The translations under genes and the position numbers were made by a program. Positions 62,822-64,000 of a DNA stretch of 64,000 nucleotides are shown here, piece after piece; position 1 is the first letter of the stretch; each line of letters begins with the position of its first letter. The notes under the pieces are model-generated. The model was not told the origin of the DNA. It worked only from the letters and a program-made list of their open reading frames with translations, and did not search any database. The DNA comes from Flaccisagitta enflata (lineage: Eukaryota; Chaetognatha; Sagittoidea; Aphragmophora): assembly GCA_965153355.1 (NCBI GenBank), contig OZ231126.1, positions 110,856,001 through 110,920,000 on the forward strand, in the 5' to 3' direction.

Positions 62822-63056
62822 CACATTGTAAAGAAACCATGCCCGTAGAGGACAGAATTGAAGGTTAAGATTAATGCAATTGTTGGACATCCTTTTGAGG
62901 GTCAATTGAGGGCCAAAATTCAACAATTCACCCAAGGGTTACATTGTAAAGAAACCATGCCCTTAAAGGACAGAATTGAGGTTAAGCTTAATTCAACTGT
63001 TGGACATTTTATTGAGGGCCAATTGAGGGCCAAGATTCAGCCATTCACCCAAACTG
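62822..63056. repeat. Tandem duplication of about 118 bases
   Basis: Two units (62,822-62,939 and 62,940-63,056), each with 'acattgtaaagaaaccatgc', 'gaggacagaattga' or 'aaggacagaattga', and 'gagggccaattgagggcca'. The open frame across them is repetitive and not supported as a gene. Confidence 0.8.
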
Positions 63057-64000
63057 AATAAAATGGAAGAGAGCCTTGTGGACCCTTATTGACCATATGA
63101 AATGCGCATTACACCTAGTTTTCCTAATAAATTGACAATGTTTTATGTTATGATTAAGATATGGCACAGTGTGCTTGATGGCAAGGGATTATGCCAGGTT
63201 GGTAACAGGGAGACAGTTTTTCATGGGAGCATGCACAGCACTTTGCAGCAGCATGTATTAAATTTGACAATTGCAAGGCTGCTGATGCCAATTCCTTATG
63301 AAAATTAGGTTTGATTAAGGTACCTTGAATTGTTTCAATACGGCTGATTAAAAAGGAAATGTTTTTTGTGTGGCTCCTTTTTGACCTGATTTTTGCACTG
63401 CATGAAAGGCTTTGTCTGTGCATCCGTCGGTCCGTTGGTCCGTCGATCTGTTGGTTCGTTGGTTCGTTGGTGTGTTGGTTTGTCAATTTGTCCATCGGCC
63501 CATCATGTCCAATTGAAAAACGCGAAAAACGCGCATTTATGATGTTGTAGTTGGTATTGTGTATGTGTGTGCTGGAGGGGTTGGGGTGAGGCTAGGGGTT
63601 GGATGCCCCTGCCCACCCATCCAGAACAATATTGTGACACCATATCAATTATTGATTTACATGTATGAAAACCTCTCCACAGCCATTTAAGACCAAGGTG
63701 ACATACATATGGCCTCATTCAGATCATATAATAATTGTTAGTTGGTTGTAGTAAGACAATTACATTGAAAAAAACTATTTTGTGCCCCTGGCTTTGACAT
63801 TTGTAGGAGGTATATACTATTTCACTCCTGCTCACCTGTTTTCAATTTGTTGGACTTGTTGGACAGTTTTTGGCCACTGGTACACACACTATGTTGTTAA
63901 CATGCACAGTTATAATTTAAACAGATTTAGAAAAAAAAATTAAGTTCCTCTAATGATGTTAGTGGTGATGAGAGAAATTGATTAGCATATTGTTTATTCT
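63057..64000. repeat. Family-1 remnant and gene-free tail
   Basis: 63,410-63,500 is a degenerate (ggtccgttggttcgttggt) minisatellite and 63,600-63,625 retains 'gcccctgcccacccat', both hallmarks of family 1 with the hairpin end lost. The rest to 64,000 shows no gene. Confidence 0.55.

Overview
The window looks like an invertebrate animal genome. The spliced genes use GT-AG introns, some only 80-150 bases long. Two recognisable metazoan cellular genes are present, a HELQ-type DNA repair helicase and a TRAF-type adaptor with a MATH (TRAF-C) domain. The sequence is A+T rich and crowded with (GA/CT)n microsatellites, short minisatellite-bearing mobile elements and large inverted repeats. I cannot name the species.

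Bases 1-15,800 and 18,000-31,100 hold two oppositely oriented copies of one about 10 kb segment (arms about 2,010-12,049 and 18,669-28,425, spacer about 6.6 kb). The segment belongs to a decayed Maverick/Polinton (adintovirus-like) DNA element whose genes run from about 15.8 to 39.8 kb. Recognisable parts are a protein-primed-type DNA polymerase B with N-terminal zinc fingers and an EndoVII-like patch (26.2-31.1 kb, plus strand), an FtsK/HerA-type packaging ATPase (17.2-17.9 kb, minus), a small basic protein and a minor-virion-protein-like gene (15.85-17.2 kb, minus), the double-jelly-roll major capsid protein (38.05-39.8 kb, minus), an adenain-type cysteine protease (37.1-38.05 kb, minus) and a very basic core-like protein (36.4-37.15 kb, minus). 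The element also carries unfamiliar cargo: three small Ser/Thr-rich single-pass membrane proteins (M1, M2, M3), a poly-Glu acidic protein, and several unknown proline-rich or acidic genes. I found no integrase. Both arms are damaged in different places, so neither holds a full set of open genes.

From 40 to 49.7 kb there are minisatellites, an 85-base satellite, a repeat-rich coding fragment, and a 2 kb-armed inverted repeat of AT-rich units of about 0.53 kb (44.05-49.67 kb). From 49.7 to 62.3 kb there is a compact run of same-strand genes: an acidic protein split by a stop, a paralogous pair sharing an EKRHIAL motif, HELQ, a RING-less TRAF, and several unknown genes. Many begin a few bases after a good 3' splice site, which suggests spliced-leader trans-splicing or an operon-like layout. 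From 62.3 to 64 kb there are only repeats.

Three themes cut across the window. Reading frames repeatedly abut as stop-start pairs (TAATATG, ATGAGTAG, AATGAG, TAGATG, TAAATG). Microsatellites fill the introns of the virus-like genes. Two families of short hairpin-tipped elements with internal (GGTCCGTC)-type minisatellites are scattered everywhere, and the duplicated arms supply exact empty sites for one of them and for a 645-base hAT-like MITE.
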